Assembly: GCF_040115645.1 (NCBI RefSeq)
Contig: NC_089564.1
Coordinates: forward strand, 2,046,001-2,110,000
DNA: 64,000 nucleotides
DNA from: Euwallacea fornicatus
Lineage: Eukaryota > Arthropoda > Insecta > Coleoptera > Curculionidae
Reading direction: 5' to 3'
A model generated the notes under the pieces. The model ran no database searches. It had not been told where the DNA came from and saw only the letters and a program-made list of their open reading frames with translations. The first letter of the stretch is position 1, and every line of letters begins with the position of its first letter. Both the position numbers and the translations under genes were made by a program. Below are positions 1 through 11,480 of the stretch, one piece after another.

Positions 1-477
1 TGCGTAGGTAGTAAAATCTATTTTTTGCGAAGGATCTATGACTCGTTAAAAAATCCTATATAATATTTGTCATTATTTTTTACGCCTCTAGAACCGTAGT
101 ACGCCAAACAAACTGCTGAAACGTGCCAACTTCTTCTTTGCGAACTTACACTTATACAGGGAGATTTTAAAAACTGGACACACTGAAAAAAGAGGTAAAA
201 CATCTGTCCCAAAAAATGGACTGCACAATACACAAACACAAAAGTATAGATATTTTACGTTACGTCCGTTGCTAAGTAAAGTCCTCGAACGCACAAAAAA
301 GACTTCAGGAACTGATCGGAATACAAATACCAATATATCAGTATAGCTTTAAACTGGAACATTCAGCTATTCACTGACTCTTTGTTTTAGCTGACAACAT
401 GCAGTGCAACTATAAATTATTCCCTCTCCCCTCCTATTAACCTTTTGACAAATTATTATTTTCTTAAAACTCAAACA
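1..477. other. AT-rich sequence without a recognisable gene
   Basis: Short frames occur on the minus strand (88-333) but show no family motif and no plausible gene context. I see no terminal repeats or coding features here. Confidence 0.5.
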
Positions 478-846
478 AGCACTAAAATAGAGCAAAAACA
501 CTTTTTATTTTTTATTAGTTTTATTTATTTGTCTAAATGTTTTCTACGTGATTGGTACAGCAAAAGAATCGATCTTTTTCAATTCAAGCGTAGGCCAAGT
601 AACATCGTGCACTAAAGATGTCTTAAAGGTATTATACAGTTAATGGTGTAATGCGATTTAAAATCGGTCGATTAATTATTTTACGTATCGATTATTATAT
701 ATCGAAATTAATTTATGAGAGGGCTATTAATTAAAGAAATTAAATCGAAAAAGTGCAATACAAGTTCAGATTAGTAGAATATAAGCAATAACGCGAATCG
801 CGTGTACGTGTGTAATTGAATGGTTTTCGATTTCAGTCTTATAGTA

Positions 847-1480
847 TACAGGGTGAGTCGGGAGGGTCGTGCCAAACTTCAGGAGCGTGTTGTACATGAA
901 AAATAAATGTAAAAAACTCAAATGTTGTTATCCGATTTTCGTTTGTTTACAAGTTATAGCGTAAATAAAATTAAAACATAAAATTAAAAAAGTTTATAAA
1001 TTTCATAAGAAATTCTATAAATTAACGTATGGATATCATAGTAAATGTTCAAAAATGTTGCCATTAACTTCTAAACATTTTCGGCTTCGTCTATGAAGAG
1101 CATTCGTTGCGCTCCTGATTGTTTCATGTCTTTCTTTAATCGCAGCTGCAGCATTTCCAATGCTGCAGCTGCAGTGCATCTTGAGTGTCCACTTTCACTC
1201 TTTACACTTCAGTTTTAACCCTACAAACAATAGTCTAGTGGTGTGAGGTCTGGAGACCTCGGAGGCCAACTAATAGGGCCACCACGACCAATCCAACGTA
1301 TTAATTTATGGAATTTCTTATGAAATTTATAATTTTTTTAAATTTTATGTTTTAATTTTATTTACGCTATAACTTGTAAACAAACGAAAATCGGATAACA
1401 ACATTTGAGTTTCTTTACATTTATTTTTCATGTACAACACACTCCTGAACTTTGGCACGATCCTCCCGACTCACCCTGTA
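847..1480. mobile_element. Mariner-like deletion derivative with ~185-bp TIRs
   Basis: The ends are TACAGGGTGAGTCGGGAGG and its reverse complement, flanked by TA at 845-846 and 1481-1482. The inverted arms run about 847-1035 and 1293-1480 with few mismatches. Only a scrap of transposase is left between them. It is nested inside the 478-1962 region, so it inserted later. A non-autonomous member of a Tc1/mariner-superfamily lineage. Confidence 0.85.
1203..1298 (-). pseudogene. Transposase scrap, DD41D-type mariner-like
   Basis: Read on the minus strand, this stretch gives RWIGRGGPISWPPRSPDLTP followed by LDYCL and then a stop. This is the conserved block around the third catalytic aspartate of a group of insect mariner-like transposases. 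Everything upstream, including the DNA-binding domain and the first two catalytic aspartates, is missing. It cannot encode an active enzyme and serves mainly to classify the surrounding long-TIR element. Confidence 0.8.
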
Positions 1481-2010
1481 TAAATGAGTCTTAATAATTT
1501 ATTAATTATGTGTGTGTTAAAAGAAAAAATTTAAGTTGCTTTTATTTTTGTTGAAGCTAGCCGACACTACCATGATGTCACTAGATAGTTTAATAAAACT
1601 TTTTTAAATATTTTTTATCGTTGTTACTATCATTATAAATTATATTAGTCATCGGATTATTCTTCTATTTCCTATTAACGAAAAAGTATTTTTAGTTATT
1701 TGTGCGCTATGAAACTGAACTTGCATTGCATTTCTTACATAAATTTTTTCAATTTATAGTTCCTCTACTCAAAGACTAATTAATCTCTTTTAAATCACAT
1801 TCCGTCATTAGGTGCAGCTTTAAAACGCTTTTAACTCAAGGTATCACTTGATCCGTGCTCCAATTTCCTTTAAATAGGCCCTTTTGCCCTGCCGGGGACG
1901 TAAACAATATTTAGAGAAATAAATAAAAACAAAAAAAAAGTGTTTTTGCTCTATTTAATGCTGTTTCTGAATAAAAAGAAATTATTACTTCAAATAGGAA
2001 CACAGCCAGA

Positions 2011-2028
2011 GGGGGGGGGGGGGGGGGG
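2011..2028 (+). repeat. Poly-G tract, 18 nt
   Basis: An uninterrupted run of 18 G in AT-rich surroundings. Runs of this length are unstable and often mis-sized in assemblies. Confidence 0.9.
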
Positions 2029-2696
2029 TATAGATAAATTTGGAAACGTACGTGTATAAAAACGTATCTAAAAGATCACGAGGTCTATTTATAGAACTTA
2101 ATAAGATATTTCACAGCTTCTACCTAATTCATATGATCAAATGCTTATAAAAAAAAACGCTGAAAGCTAGAAGTACGAATTTGCTAAACACATAATTTCC
2201 TTTTTTTGAAACTCGAAGGAAAATATTCAAAAAAAAATTAAATACTGAAAAAAAGTTCCTTTTTTCCCAGCTTATCTAACGAGATAAATCAAAATGATTG
2301 ACATTGCATTATTCCAACTTTACCGCTTCTGTAATATGGCGATACCATATTTGAATTCAGCTTTTTTTTCTGATTACGATGATATATCACATGTTAAAGT
2401 TCAGTTTTGTAGTTTAGTACAAATATGAAAAATCCAGTTTTTGCAGATTATGCATTGGAAAATATCGTCAATGTTTTTGTTTATTAAAACATTTTTCACA
2501 GTTTGATTGATTTTCCTTTAACGTTATTCCGAGTTACAAAATCAATATACATTTAGTTGCAAAATATCTTTTTCAAGCGAAGTGAAATGAGTTTGAATTT
2601 ACAAGTTTGGTCCATTTTCTAAGCCCAAACGACGCGTTTATAGGCCAAATGGGAATGACGTGGAAATTTTACAATGAGTGAGCAAACTGTTAAACC

Positions 2697-3077
2697 TTTT
2701 TTTTATCACAAAGAAAATCTTCGAAAGACACCCGGCCTAATGTCTTATCGGCCGGGTAGTATGGAATTCACCGGGGCGCCTACCCATTAAAAATCTTGGA
2801 AATGTAGGAACCCCTCTCGGACCCGGAATTGTCCCTGAGATTTATATCGTCAGTGCCGGAGAAAATTTTCCTCTTTGTGGGTATTCTGCTGTTTCGTCTT
2901 GGCACTTAGGGCCTCCGACGTGTTTATTTTTTGCACCACGACCCCATTCTTTTTGTGGTGATGCACAAGGTCATCCTTTACCAGCGGTCTCCATCCATTT
3001 GCCGACCATACCCAATGTCGCTCATGCGATCATCGGAAGGGAACCTCCAGACCAATACTGTAGGCGCTTAGCTAAAA
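2697..3077 (-). mobile_element. R1-clade LINE 3' tail, 5'-truncated
   Basis: On the minus strand the insert ends in ATGGGTAGGCGCCCC, a CCATACTACCCGGC block, GCCGGGTGTCTTTCG and an A-rich tail. The same landmarks, in the same order, end the R1-clade fragment at 40968-41765. It is flanked by the 9-bp direct repeat TGTTAAACC (2688-2696 and 3078-3086), a credible target duplication. No coding part of ORF2 is recognisable, so this is mostly 3' UTR. It interrupts the old element spanning 2600-5972. Confidence 0.7.
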
Positions 3078-3329
3078 TGTTAAACCCTACTTAAATATAA
3101 TGAAACGATAATGAATGGAGTTCCCCATTAGATTCAAAAAAATCCTTCTGGTTTAAAACATGGCTTCAGGTAGGCGGAGAATTTTGTAAAAATGTACTGC
3201 GTGGCATACAAAAGAGAACACCCCGTAAAAATGGTTTTATTTAAATGTTTCTTGTGCTAAAACAAATACTTCATTGCAAAATTGAGCAAATTTAAATGAA
3301 CCAAAAAATAAATAAATAATTTGTCAGTT

Positions 3330-4330
3330 CTCTGAGGAGTTTTATACATTCGTGTACACGTCTGGGCATGGATCTAATGAGGTGATTGATGTCCTCTTGG
3401 GGTATCTCATTCCAGACTAACTGGATTCCATGACATAGCGTCGTTAGAGTTTGGGGAGGGATGAGGTAAATTGTGCACCCTTCTACCTACTATATCTCAT
3501 ACATGTTCAATCGGTTAGAGGCTTGGAGATTGAGAAGGCCAAGGTAGCAAATTGATTTCATTTTGTAGAAAAAAGTCCGTAATCATTTTAGCCGTATATG
3601 GACGTGCATTGTCTTGCTGGAAAACTGGATTAATAAGAGTTTCCCGATAAGGCACGAGATGAGATTCCAAAATTTTTTGGATGTATCATTGGGCTGTTAT
3701 ACTGCCTCTAATGAAAAGTAAAGGTGAACTGCTACCATATGCAATAGCACCCGAAACCATCATGTGAACGGTCTGATGGACGTGCCTCCGTATTGTAAAC
3801 TGAGGATCCCGTCTTTCACTCCGTTTTCCTCTTACTCTTGTCCGACCATCACGCATACCCAAACAGAATTTGGATTCGTTACCAACCATTTTTTCCCGTT
3901 CCAGATTCCAATGTATCCGTCCTCTGCACTACTACAATCGATTTTGACGATGATTTAAGGTGAGGGGTAACACAAGATGGGGATGATAAGAAATCAGTCC
4001 AAAACTTTTTATCCGACGATAAATTTTTCGAATCCCAATGGGGCTTCCATACTCGGCAAACCACTGATCCGCCAGCGTCCTCGATAAGACAAACTTATCT
4101 TTTAGGGCCATAATTCGAAAGAGGCGATCTTGGCGTTCTGTGGTTCTTCAGGATCGACCAGTACTTCTGTTTGCTCTTCTTGGAATTATGTCGGACATCT
4201 CACTATAGTGTTTACACTACGGTTCAATGTAGTGGCGATTTCCACAAATGACCTCTCGTAAACCCACTACTCGACCTCTCTCAAACTCGCTAAATTGATG
4301 AACTTTTCGCTGCATTCTGCGTCTGGTACA
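3330..4330 (-). pseudogene. Tc1-like transposase pseudogene (DD34E lineage)
   Basis: In order on the minus strand: a helix-turn-helix region with FERGRVVGLRE (near 4280), the first catalytic block VGNESKFCLGMRDGRTRV (near 3850), then SGAIAYGSSSPLLFIRGSIT (near 3700), FQQDNARPYTA (near 3610) and LPWPSQSPSL-stop-PIEHV (near 3520). In functional Tc1 enzymes the first block reads with Asp where this copy has Asn (codon at 3878-3880). Several stops and frame changes interrupt it, so it cannot be active. The gene order matches a full-length Tc1 transposase of about 340 residues. Confidence 0.85.
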
Positions 4331-4683
4331 TATTTAATTAATCTAAACGCAGTTTCTAAGGACGTTATACATCAATAAATGATATCTTGCAGTTATGTTG
4401 TTGATATTTTATTTCAATTTTTATAGTTAAAAAAATTCTAAAATTCCTTATAATTTTTAAATACGTTGATAAATATGACTGTAAATCGTGTTTTGTGTTC
4501 CCATATACAAACATGTATGTAGGATCCAGTAGTTAAATCAACCACCCTGTAGATAGTTTTTAATTGTATTGCATTGTGTATTCCGATCAGGTCGAGACTA
4601 TCGGAACGTTTGTAGATTGTAAATAGAGTTAGGGTTAAGTTATTGTTAAGGAGATGATGTATCCCTTTGGCACGTCCATGGTA

Positions 4684-4805
4684 GACTTTGGTTGGTGCGT
4701 GAGAATTCCCACCGAGTTACTTTGTCGGCATGGGAGTTCCCCGCGGAAGACTTTGTCGGCATCGGTATTACTTATGAAAAGCTTTGTCGGCCTCAATATT
4801 GCAGA
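4684..4805 (+). repeat. Imperfect ~31-35-bp tandem repeat
   Basis: Units starting with ACTTTG, mostly ACTTTGTCGGC, begin near 4685, 4719, 4750 and 4781. The units differ in their second halves. The repeat gives overlapping open frames on both strands (4635-4860), which I regard as chance. Confidence 0.55.
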
Positions 4806-5239
4806 CTCAATTATCGCCAGTGACGAAGGACCTCTTATCAGCTTCGCCACCATGATCTAATGCGGCGGGTAGTGCACGTGGTGTCGATGGCACCCCAACT
4901 AGGGTACGTCCATGGTGCACCGCCAGAGGGTTTAGCATTTAAGACTTTCCCGAAGACGGGGAATTCCTATTCCAATTCCGATTCCTATTGACATTCGATT
5001 CGAATCTATTCTATTTACGGGGCATCTTCAAGAGTTACATTTAAATATCCATTTTTGAATTGGACCCTAGACTAACGATATAAAAACCCTACATATATAT
5101 TAAAAATTATTTAAATAGAACCATTTTTACGGGGTGTTCTCTTTTCTATGCCACGCAGTACATAAATATCGTCCGTTTAAAATTCATATCAACCAAATTT
5201 TGCATCCAAAATATTCTCAAAGGAAGATAGCGATATGTA

Positions 5240-5480
5240 GGAACATCATCATCGCATTTCGTTAGAGTAATTGGAAACAATGGAGACATAAGTTTGCTAG
5301 CACGTTCACCAGAGTTTGCTTATCTGTTGTTTGAGTATGGAAAACTATGGAAGATCTCATTTATAAATCCGCATTCACCGATATTAAGGACTTGCGAAAG
5401 AAGATCCTCACAACTTTAAGGATAAAAACATGAAGTAGGGGCGCTTTGAAATTAATGCAGAGTTTAAGAGCGTGCATTGA
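5240..5480 (+). pseudogene. C-terminal transposase remnant of the old mariner-like element
   Basis: This stretch aligns with the transposase remnant at 45260-45480: the same ACAATGGAGACATA, CGTTCACCAGA, CCTCATTTATAAA-like and GAGCACCTCTTATAAT blocks occur in the same order and spacing. Its frame is destroyed by substitutions and indels, so the assignment depends on the better copy, which reads RRSPDYYLWGTMKDLIYKP. It is the 3' part of the transposase gene left after the Tc1-like insertion. Confidence 0.55.
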
Positions 5481-6506
5481 GCGGTGCTTGAAAGTGGAGG
5501 GTAAACGCTTTGAGCACCTCTTATAATTTTCTCCATTTCTTTGTTTTTTATTTTATTACCTTCATGGCAATATTTCCGCAAACAGGTTTTCGAATATCTC
5601 CACCAAACTGCAAAATCGAACATTAACATGTGACACATAATAGTAATCAGGAAAAAAGTTGAATTTGGAATTTTGAAAATTGACGATAATGCCCCTGATA
5701 AAAACACAAAGTGGATGATTATTGGCGAGAAATAAAGCGTGTGATTTAAAATTGGACATCGCTACGTTGTAGAAGAGGCAACGATGTGGCAACGTACTGA
5801 AGATTTTGACTTTTCATCATCAAATAAGCTGAGAAAAAATAAAAACGTCGTTCAAAAATGTCAGTTTTTTTCGAATATCTCAAAAAGTCATCGAAATTTT
5901 TCAAATTTTGAAACAGCATATTTTTTAACTCCAAATTACTCAACCTTGCCCCAATTTAACCGACCCCGTATCTTTTATTTCACGATTGTGTAATGGGTCT
6001 TGGTGAAGTAGTTTATTTCACTGTTACAAAATGCACACGCAACACATTCAATTAGATATGCAAAAATAAAGAACTCGGTTAATGAAATACACCTCCACGA
6101 GACATCTCGACCAAGAGAAGGTTTGCAAGTATTGCGAAGTTCTTAAGTACAAAGACCAAGGGCTAACACACATACATAGGCGTACTGCGGCTGAGAGACA
6201 ATTATCGGCTAATTTCTTGTTGATCTTTTAGATAGTGATATTTAGTTGAATAGCGAGATGGACCTTTCATTGGTATGTTGCAGTTATACCGATTTAGCAG
6301 AACGGGGTTGTACTTAAATTCTAGTTCTTGTACAGAAACTGGATAAAAATTTTGCTACGCAGAACCACATGTTTTTGAGAATAACGGATATTGAAATCTG
6401 TCTGTGATGTATAATATGTCATGTTCAATATGTATGTATTAATACATAAGCGTAGCAGAGGGATACATTACGGTTGAGCTCCAGAAACGGACGCCCTGTA
6501 TGCAGA

Positions 6507-8175
6507 ATGTTTTTTTTTATATATAAATGCCAATATCTTGAAAATTATACCGGCGACGGAAAAATGCAAAGACACGTTTACCATGATATGATGGGCGAAG
6601 ATGATTGAGAGTACGATGAACCCACCTCCTTCTACCAAATGCCTCCCAGCCACCTCAAGTCGATTTTTTTTTGATAATACGGACGTGGTTCCAATAGATC
6701 GTCGGAAAGCATTTTCAATAAGCGTTTCAATGGTAGCATAGTGTCTGGATAAGGTCCAAAATGCAAATTCCATGAGTAAGACACCTTGCTGTAGAATTAA
6801 ATGGTTTTCAGTCAGGAACAAGTAATAGAAGTAACCATTAATTCGAAGTTTTCTTGTAATTAAATTAAAGCATAAGATTTGTCCTGCTCTAATAGTAATT
6901 TTTTATAATACGTGTTCAATATTTCTCATACAAGAGTACAAACGATATCCGCCCTCTCTAAAAAATTAATAATGAAAAAATGTAAAAAATTTGATATTTT
7001 TCTTTTATTGATATTTACGAAAATTTTCTACTCAGCGAATCGTCAAATCCTTTTTATTATCTGAGAGTCGGTTCGTGCTGCTTCTTGCAGATTTTCAATA
7101 GAAACATGGTTTATTCAAATTGCGGATCGGGTCGAAATCGTTTTTATTTATGGTGACGAGGAACATTGTCTTTTATGAATCACAGAAATATTTCGCCAGC
7201 GACATTTCTGGAACGAACTCGTCTTTCCTACATTAGGAAATTAACACGAAAACTTAACGAAACCGGCTAACGAAAAATGGAATCAACCTTGTGGATATTA
7301 GATGAGCTTACTCAAACAACATCTTGAACAATTTGCTCAATATCGATCATTATCTATCTGTGTAGCATCTATATTCTTTAACCTGATTATAAACAGAGTC
7401 AGTGCGAAAAGATCTAAAATTACACACATTTCATCCGTGTAGAATTCAGTTTCATCAAGAATTGAATGAAGATGGTCCAGACCCTACGAATTGAATACTG
7501 CGAGGTGACATAAGTTTTGATCACCAACCAACACCGGCTACTGCCAAACGTTGATTTCAGTGACGAGTGCAAATTTCACTCGAATGGTATTCTCAATAGG
7601 TATAATTATATAATCGAGAATGATGCAACTTCTCGTGTTATGAGAGAAGGAAGCACTCAATATTCACAAACACTGAATGTTTGGGCTCCTTGGAGATAGT
7701 ATCCTAGGCCGTTTGTTTATTGACGATAATCTAAATGGTGAAATCTACCGCGACGTTTTAGGAAATGCTATTGAATTATCGATAATCCACGAGTTAGTGA
7801 ATCAGAAGGTCGAAAATGGCAAATTACAACCGAATGAACATTTATTAAAATTTCAACACGATGGGGCACCGCCACATTTCGTTTTACCCGTTAGGCATTG
7901 GTTCGGAAACAAGTATCCCAAAAGATGTATTGGAAGGAGAGGAGCGATAAAATGATCCCCTAGGTCTCTCGATTTCACGCCCTTAGAATTCTTTTTCTGG
8001 GAGCACTTGAAATCTGTAGTGTTCGAAACCCACCCAGAAACAACTGAATGGTTAAGGGAGCGAATTTTTAGGGTGAGTCCGTCATACCCATCATAGTATG
8101 GTAAACGTGTTTTTGGATTTTTCCATTGCAGACATTATTTTTAAGACATTGGCAGTTATAATTTTAAAAATCCAC
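6507..8175 (+). mobile_element. DD41D-type mariner-like element, degraded, with ~100-bp inverted ends
   Basis: A sequence of about 100 bp near 8080-8175 (CCCATCATAGTATGGTAAAC and onwards) recurs inverted at about 6515-6640. The transposase pseudogene lies between the two copies. The outer tips are too decayed to show a TA duplication. The inverted copies may be the element's own TIRs or the 3' ends of two copies lying head to head. Just left of it, a foreign right tip ending CGCCCTGTA is at 6491-6499. Confidence 0.5.
7176..8096 (+). pseudogene. DD41D-type mariner-like transposase pseudogene
   Basis: Traces of the helix-turn-helix region (YIRKLTRKLNETG, near 7230) are followed by HPCRIQFHQELNEDGPDP (near 7433) and then the catalytic domain: VDFSDECKFHSNG with the first Asp (near 7550), VWA and FIDDNLNGEIY, FQHDGAPPHF with the second Asp (near 7855), and PRSLDFTPLEFFFWEHLKS with Glu where the third Asp is expected. 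There are 41 residues between the second and third acidic positions. The gene carries several stops in the first half, a frameshift near 7680-7700 and a stop before the last block. It is inactive but recognisable over nearly full length. Confidence 0.85.
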
Positions 8176-8179
8176 CTTA

Positions 8180-9422
8180 TATGTGAAAAAATTTGAATAT
8201 TTTAGCGAGAATTTTAGAACGTAATTGTTGGCACCATTTTTCGCAGCAAGTGGTATCGCCTGATTGCATCCACTTGGGACACCTCGCACATTACTATAAC
8301 TCTCAATAAAGGTTTGTATTGTTGATTACCTGGGAGGAACGCTGTTCTTAAACCGCATTATGGAGACGCTTGATCTTCAAGACATGATAATTAAAGGTTT
8401 GACAACATCAGTGATATTTCCACTATCTGAAAATGAAACGAGTGATGTTAGTAAACCCACACTATAAGCCGGAGATAATTTTTTATTTATTTCATAAAAA
8501 CGTTTTACTATTACTTAAGTCATTGTGTCGGGGTCGCTTCAGCTTGAGCCCATGTAAAAACGTAAATATCGCGAGTTCGAGCTGTTGAGAACACTCAGAG
8601 GGAATTTTTTGGAGAGAAAGAACACCATTTTCGGCAGAACTATGAGCATTGCATCTGCCCTCTTCTAATCGACGAGAAAAACGTTTCTTAAGCCCCGACT
8701 CGACATTCTGTGATCTTCTTCCGTCCTTACCGTTTGTATGTATTATTGTTCGCTTCAGAAACCGATTATTTAGAACCTGCATTATACAATTTTCTCTGGA
8801 AAATCCCTCATCCAGAATCAATATTTAGCCAATTAGCGTGTATACACCATCCCAAAGTGAATTTTAGAACGGATACCTACCCAACAGGAATGCGGAACAA
8901 GTTATATACAATTAGGCAATTTGTCATTCAAGTTGTTAATTGGCTATAACGTTCCGGTGCAAATTTATTCCTGGGGGGCCTAAAATTGGGCCTGTGTTGT
9001 GCACTAACATGGAAGAACTTCATTTGCGTGTATATGGTATTAATTTCCATTTAAGCACATGTGCAGGTAGCTGGAGGTTGGTGCAATTCAGGAGCTATCA
9101 GGGAAGGCCGGAGAATGGGGCGTGGGTAAGAATAAATGGCTATAAATTCCAAATGAGTCAATCGTGTGAAATTCAGTATATTCCTTTCGCAAAAGCATTG
9201 CCTACCCTAGGTGTTTTTGTAATCATCTAATAGCTATTTCAAATTTAACCAAAATGAAGAAGTGTTCTTGCGAATAAGTACTCGACCTAGACGTCTCAAG
9301 TCGTGTATTATAATACACGTATTAGAAGCAAATGAAACATCATAATAAATCTAGCTTAAAATAGAACAATCACATCAATTGGTAAAGAACACTGAATAGA
9401 TAAAAAAAAAGTCGCAGCTAGA
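8180..9422. other. No gene recognised
   Basis: Frames at 8492-8821 (minus), 8710-8949 and 8940-9230 (plus) show no motif I can assign. Composition is like the surroundings. I see no inverted ends. Confidence 0.4.
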
Positions 9423-10689
9423 CAGGGTGTCCCACCGAGAACCGCCATTCGACGTTTTGGAAAAGCTGTGAACAGCAAAGTTGCGAATGTTTAGCGGTAT
9501 GGTAAGAGTCTTAAGGCATTCCCATCTAAAATACTTTTAATGACGTCACGCTTCCGGTCGTACCGGAAGTCGATACTTCCTTGCTTATTTCAAACGGAAC
9601 ACCCTATATATTATTGCAGTGTTGGATCCTACGTGCAATTTTAATACAATTTCAAAAGCAACTTTTTACGATTAAATAAATTATTAATGTGTTGGGTTTT
9701 TTTAGAATTAAGAGTTTTCAGGATATGTATAATTGAATGTTTAAAGTGACATATGCAGATGCCTGCACAATTAAAAATTGTTGATAAAGCGAAAGGATTT
9801 TGTACCTCTTTGTCGCCACTATACTATAAAAGATCCATATTTTAGTATCCTGCCGAGCTTTGCGCAATATTTTCTATAGAGTGTCCACAAAAATGAGGCC
9901 AACTTAAGCATCAAAAAATGGTGAAAACTTTAAAATTTTAAAAGGGATCCTACTCTTCTTTTAACGTGTTTGAAACTGAGTCGAAAAAAAATCTACTTTT
10001 ACGCATAATTAGATTAGCAACTCTACTTTAGGCAAATACCTAAAGTAAAGTTGTATTGTTTTTGGATAATTTCATTTTATAAGTTGACGCAGGGATACTT
10101 CATCCCAAATTTTAAACTTTGATGAGTATATGAAACATGTATATATGGAAAATGGAAATGCCAGTAAATTGCCATTGTTATGAGACACAATTCATGCATA
10201 CTTAAATAAAACAATTAGTTGTATAAAACAACTTTAATTATAGCATTGTAGCTTGAAATTAGGAATGTTCTATCTCTGCATCGACTTATAAAGGGAAACT
10301 ACCCAAAAACTATGCAACTTTACTTTAGGTGATTAAATGTGTGAAAGTTGATTCTTTTTCCACGCATTTTCATAACACGCCAATATAAGAGGAGGGTTCC
10401 TTTCAAAATTTTGAATTTTTCGCCATTTTCCGATCCCCGAGTTGGTTTTACTTTTGTGAAAGTCCCATAGAAAATATTACGAAAAACAAAAATGCAAAAC
10501 ATATACAGTGCGTGCCATTTAAAACAACCAAGCGAATGCCGACTTCCGGTACAACCGGAAGTGCGACGTCATTGAAGATATTTTAGATGAAGTCGCCCCG
10601 GAGCTCCCATCAAATCGCCAAATTTTCGTAATTTTGCTATTCATAGTTTCCCCAGAACATCTAACGGTGGTTTCCTGTGGGACACCCTG
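9423..10689. mobile_element. Fold-back element with long compound inverted arms
   Basis: Outer arms at 9423-9590 and about 10530-10689 start with CAGGGTGTCCCAC and its complement. Inner arms at about 9865-10140 and 10240-10500 are also inverted copies. On the right the outer and inner arms are contiguous. On the left about 275 bp (9590-9865) separates them, probably an insertion. TA follows the right end (10690-10691), but the left end is preceded by GA. Both outer arms carry a palindrome of the form CTTCCGGT-NNN-ACCGGAAG. There is no ORF of note, so this is a non-autonomous element. Confidence 0.75.
9541..9569. promoter_or_regulatory. CRE-like and ETS-like palindromes in the left arm
   Basis: TGACGTCA (9541-9548) lies next to CTTCCGGTCGTACCGGAAG (9551-9569). 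The right arm keeps the second motif at 10542-10562 and a one-base variant of the first at 10563-10574. They resemble CREB/ATF and ETS sites but could equally be transposase-binding sequences. Confidence 0.3.
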
Positions 10690-11289
10690 TATTGTAGATG
10701 TTGTTCTGGTTCCCAATGCGAACAAATCGCCAAAGGGTAAACAAACAAATATCCTCGATGTTTCTCGATTCTGTGTCGTTTATCCATCGTCACAAACACG
10801 TATAATACGTTCAGACCTTATTTCTTCTCGGGAGATATTATATGTTATATACCGGACGTCCCAGAAAAAAAATGGTACAAGGTAGTATTCGGCAGCTAAA
10901 TTTGTATTGTACGAAAGTTAATATATTGATTCTATGAGATCAAAGTGATTTTGTCAATTCCGAAAGTTGGGAAATAAATCTCACAGCTCTTGATTTTCCG
11001 ACTTGGCATTGTTTCTATGGAGAGTTCCTCGGTATGATAAATTCATTTACAATCTCTGTTTTACGCCAGCTGATACGCTGAGATAATAAAAAAAATCTAT
11101 GTAATTTTTTCATCGGTGCCGATAACTTCAAAATTTGTACGAATTCTTGTACTTCACATTAAAAAAGGTATTTTGTAAAAAAACTCGTACCTCAAACCAA
11201 TTTTGTTGAACGGTACTTAGCCTTCGCAAGACACGACTTACGTCTAGTTTTCAAGGAAGTCTTTCTAGTTTGAAACCAATGTTTTTGGT

Positions 11290-11480
11290 TTACGGAGGAT
11301 GCCACACCTGCTTATTACCTTATGCGTGTAAAGAAGTTCTTGAATATCAATTTTCTATATCGATTAATTAGTCGGAGTGGTAAACATCGGTGGCCTCCAT
11401 GATGTCCCGACTTAAGCCCATTAGATTTCTTTTTTTTTTTTTTTGGTGTTCTTGGATCCCTGATAAGCCAATCAGTACTT
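11290..11480 (+). pseudogene. DD41D-type transposase scrap
   Basis: The plus strand reads EDATPAYYLMRVKKFLNINF, then HRWPP-stop-CPDLSPLDFF. This matches the region between the second and third catalytic aspartates of this family. A run of about 15 T (11430-11444) after PLDFF has shifted the frame, and the rest is unreadable. A possible left tip, CGGACGTCCCAG, lies near 10852, but I find no matching right end. Confidence 0.65.

Larger units (their letters stand above)
478..1962. mobile_element. Unclassified element bounded by ~95-bp inverted repeats
   Basis: The left arm (478 to about 570) and the right arm (about 1865-1962) are inverted copies. Both contain AAATAGAGCAAAAACAC followed by a T/A-rich run, and the similarity extends towards CTAAAT and TTTACGT motifs. 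No ORF survives between the arms, and a second element (847-1480) sits inside. I see no clear target duplication, so the superfamily is undetermined. The arms could also be two independent copies of one repeat in opposite orientation. Confidence 0.45.
3197..5158. mobile_element. Tc1-like element, inactive
   Basis: The ends are inverted copies: CTGCGTGGCATACAAAAGAG on the left and its complement on the right, then ACACCCCGTAAAAATGG and TATTTAAAT. TA flanks both sides (3195-3196 and 5159-5160). The TIR is about 50 bp. A decayed Tc1 transposase lies on the minus strand at about 3330-4330. The remaining 800 bp (4330-5100) holds a short tandem repeat and no gene. It is inserted in the old mariner-like element. 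Confidence 0.75.
2600..5972 (+). mobile_element. Old mariner-like element, split by two later insertions
   Basis: The pieces at about 2600-2696, 3087-3196 and 5159-5972 align in order with a second copy at about 45110-48130, for example TAGGCCAAAT near 2641 and the stretch around ACAATGGAGACATA near 5278. The first gap is filled by an R1-clade LINE tail and the second by a Tc1-like element, each with its own target duplication. The right end reads CCCCGTA near 5965-5971. The left tip is not clear. The transposase is badly decayed. Confidence 0.6.

Noticed and set aside
4635..4860. Opposing ORFs of about 70 codons on both strands
   Set aside because: They coincide with an imperfect tandem repeat inside the Tc1-like element.
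6468..6821. Minus-strand ORF of 117 codons
   Set aside because: It overlaps the inverted element end and a foreign tip. At most it hides a decayed transposase C-terminus, and no complete motif supports a gene.
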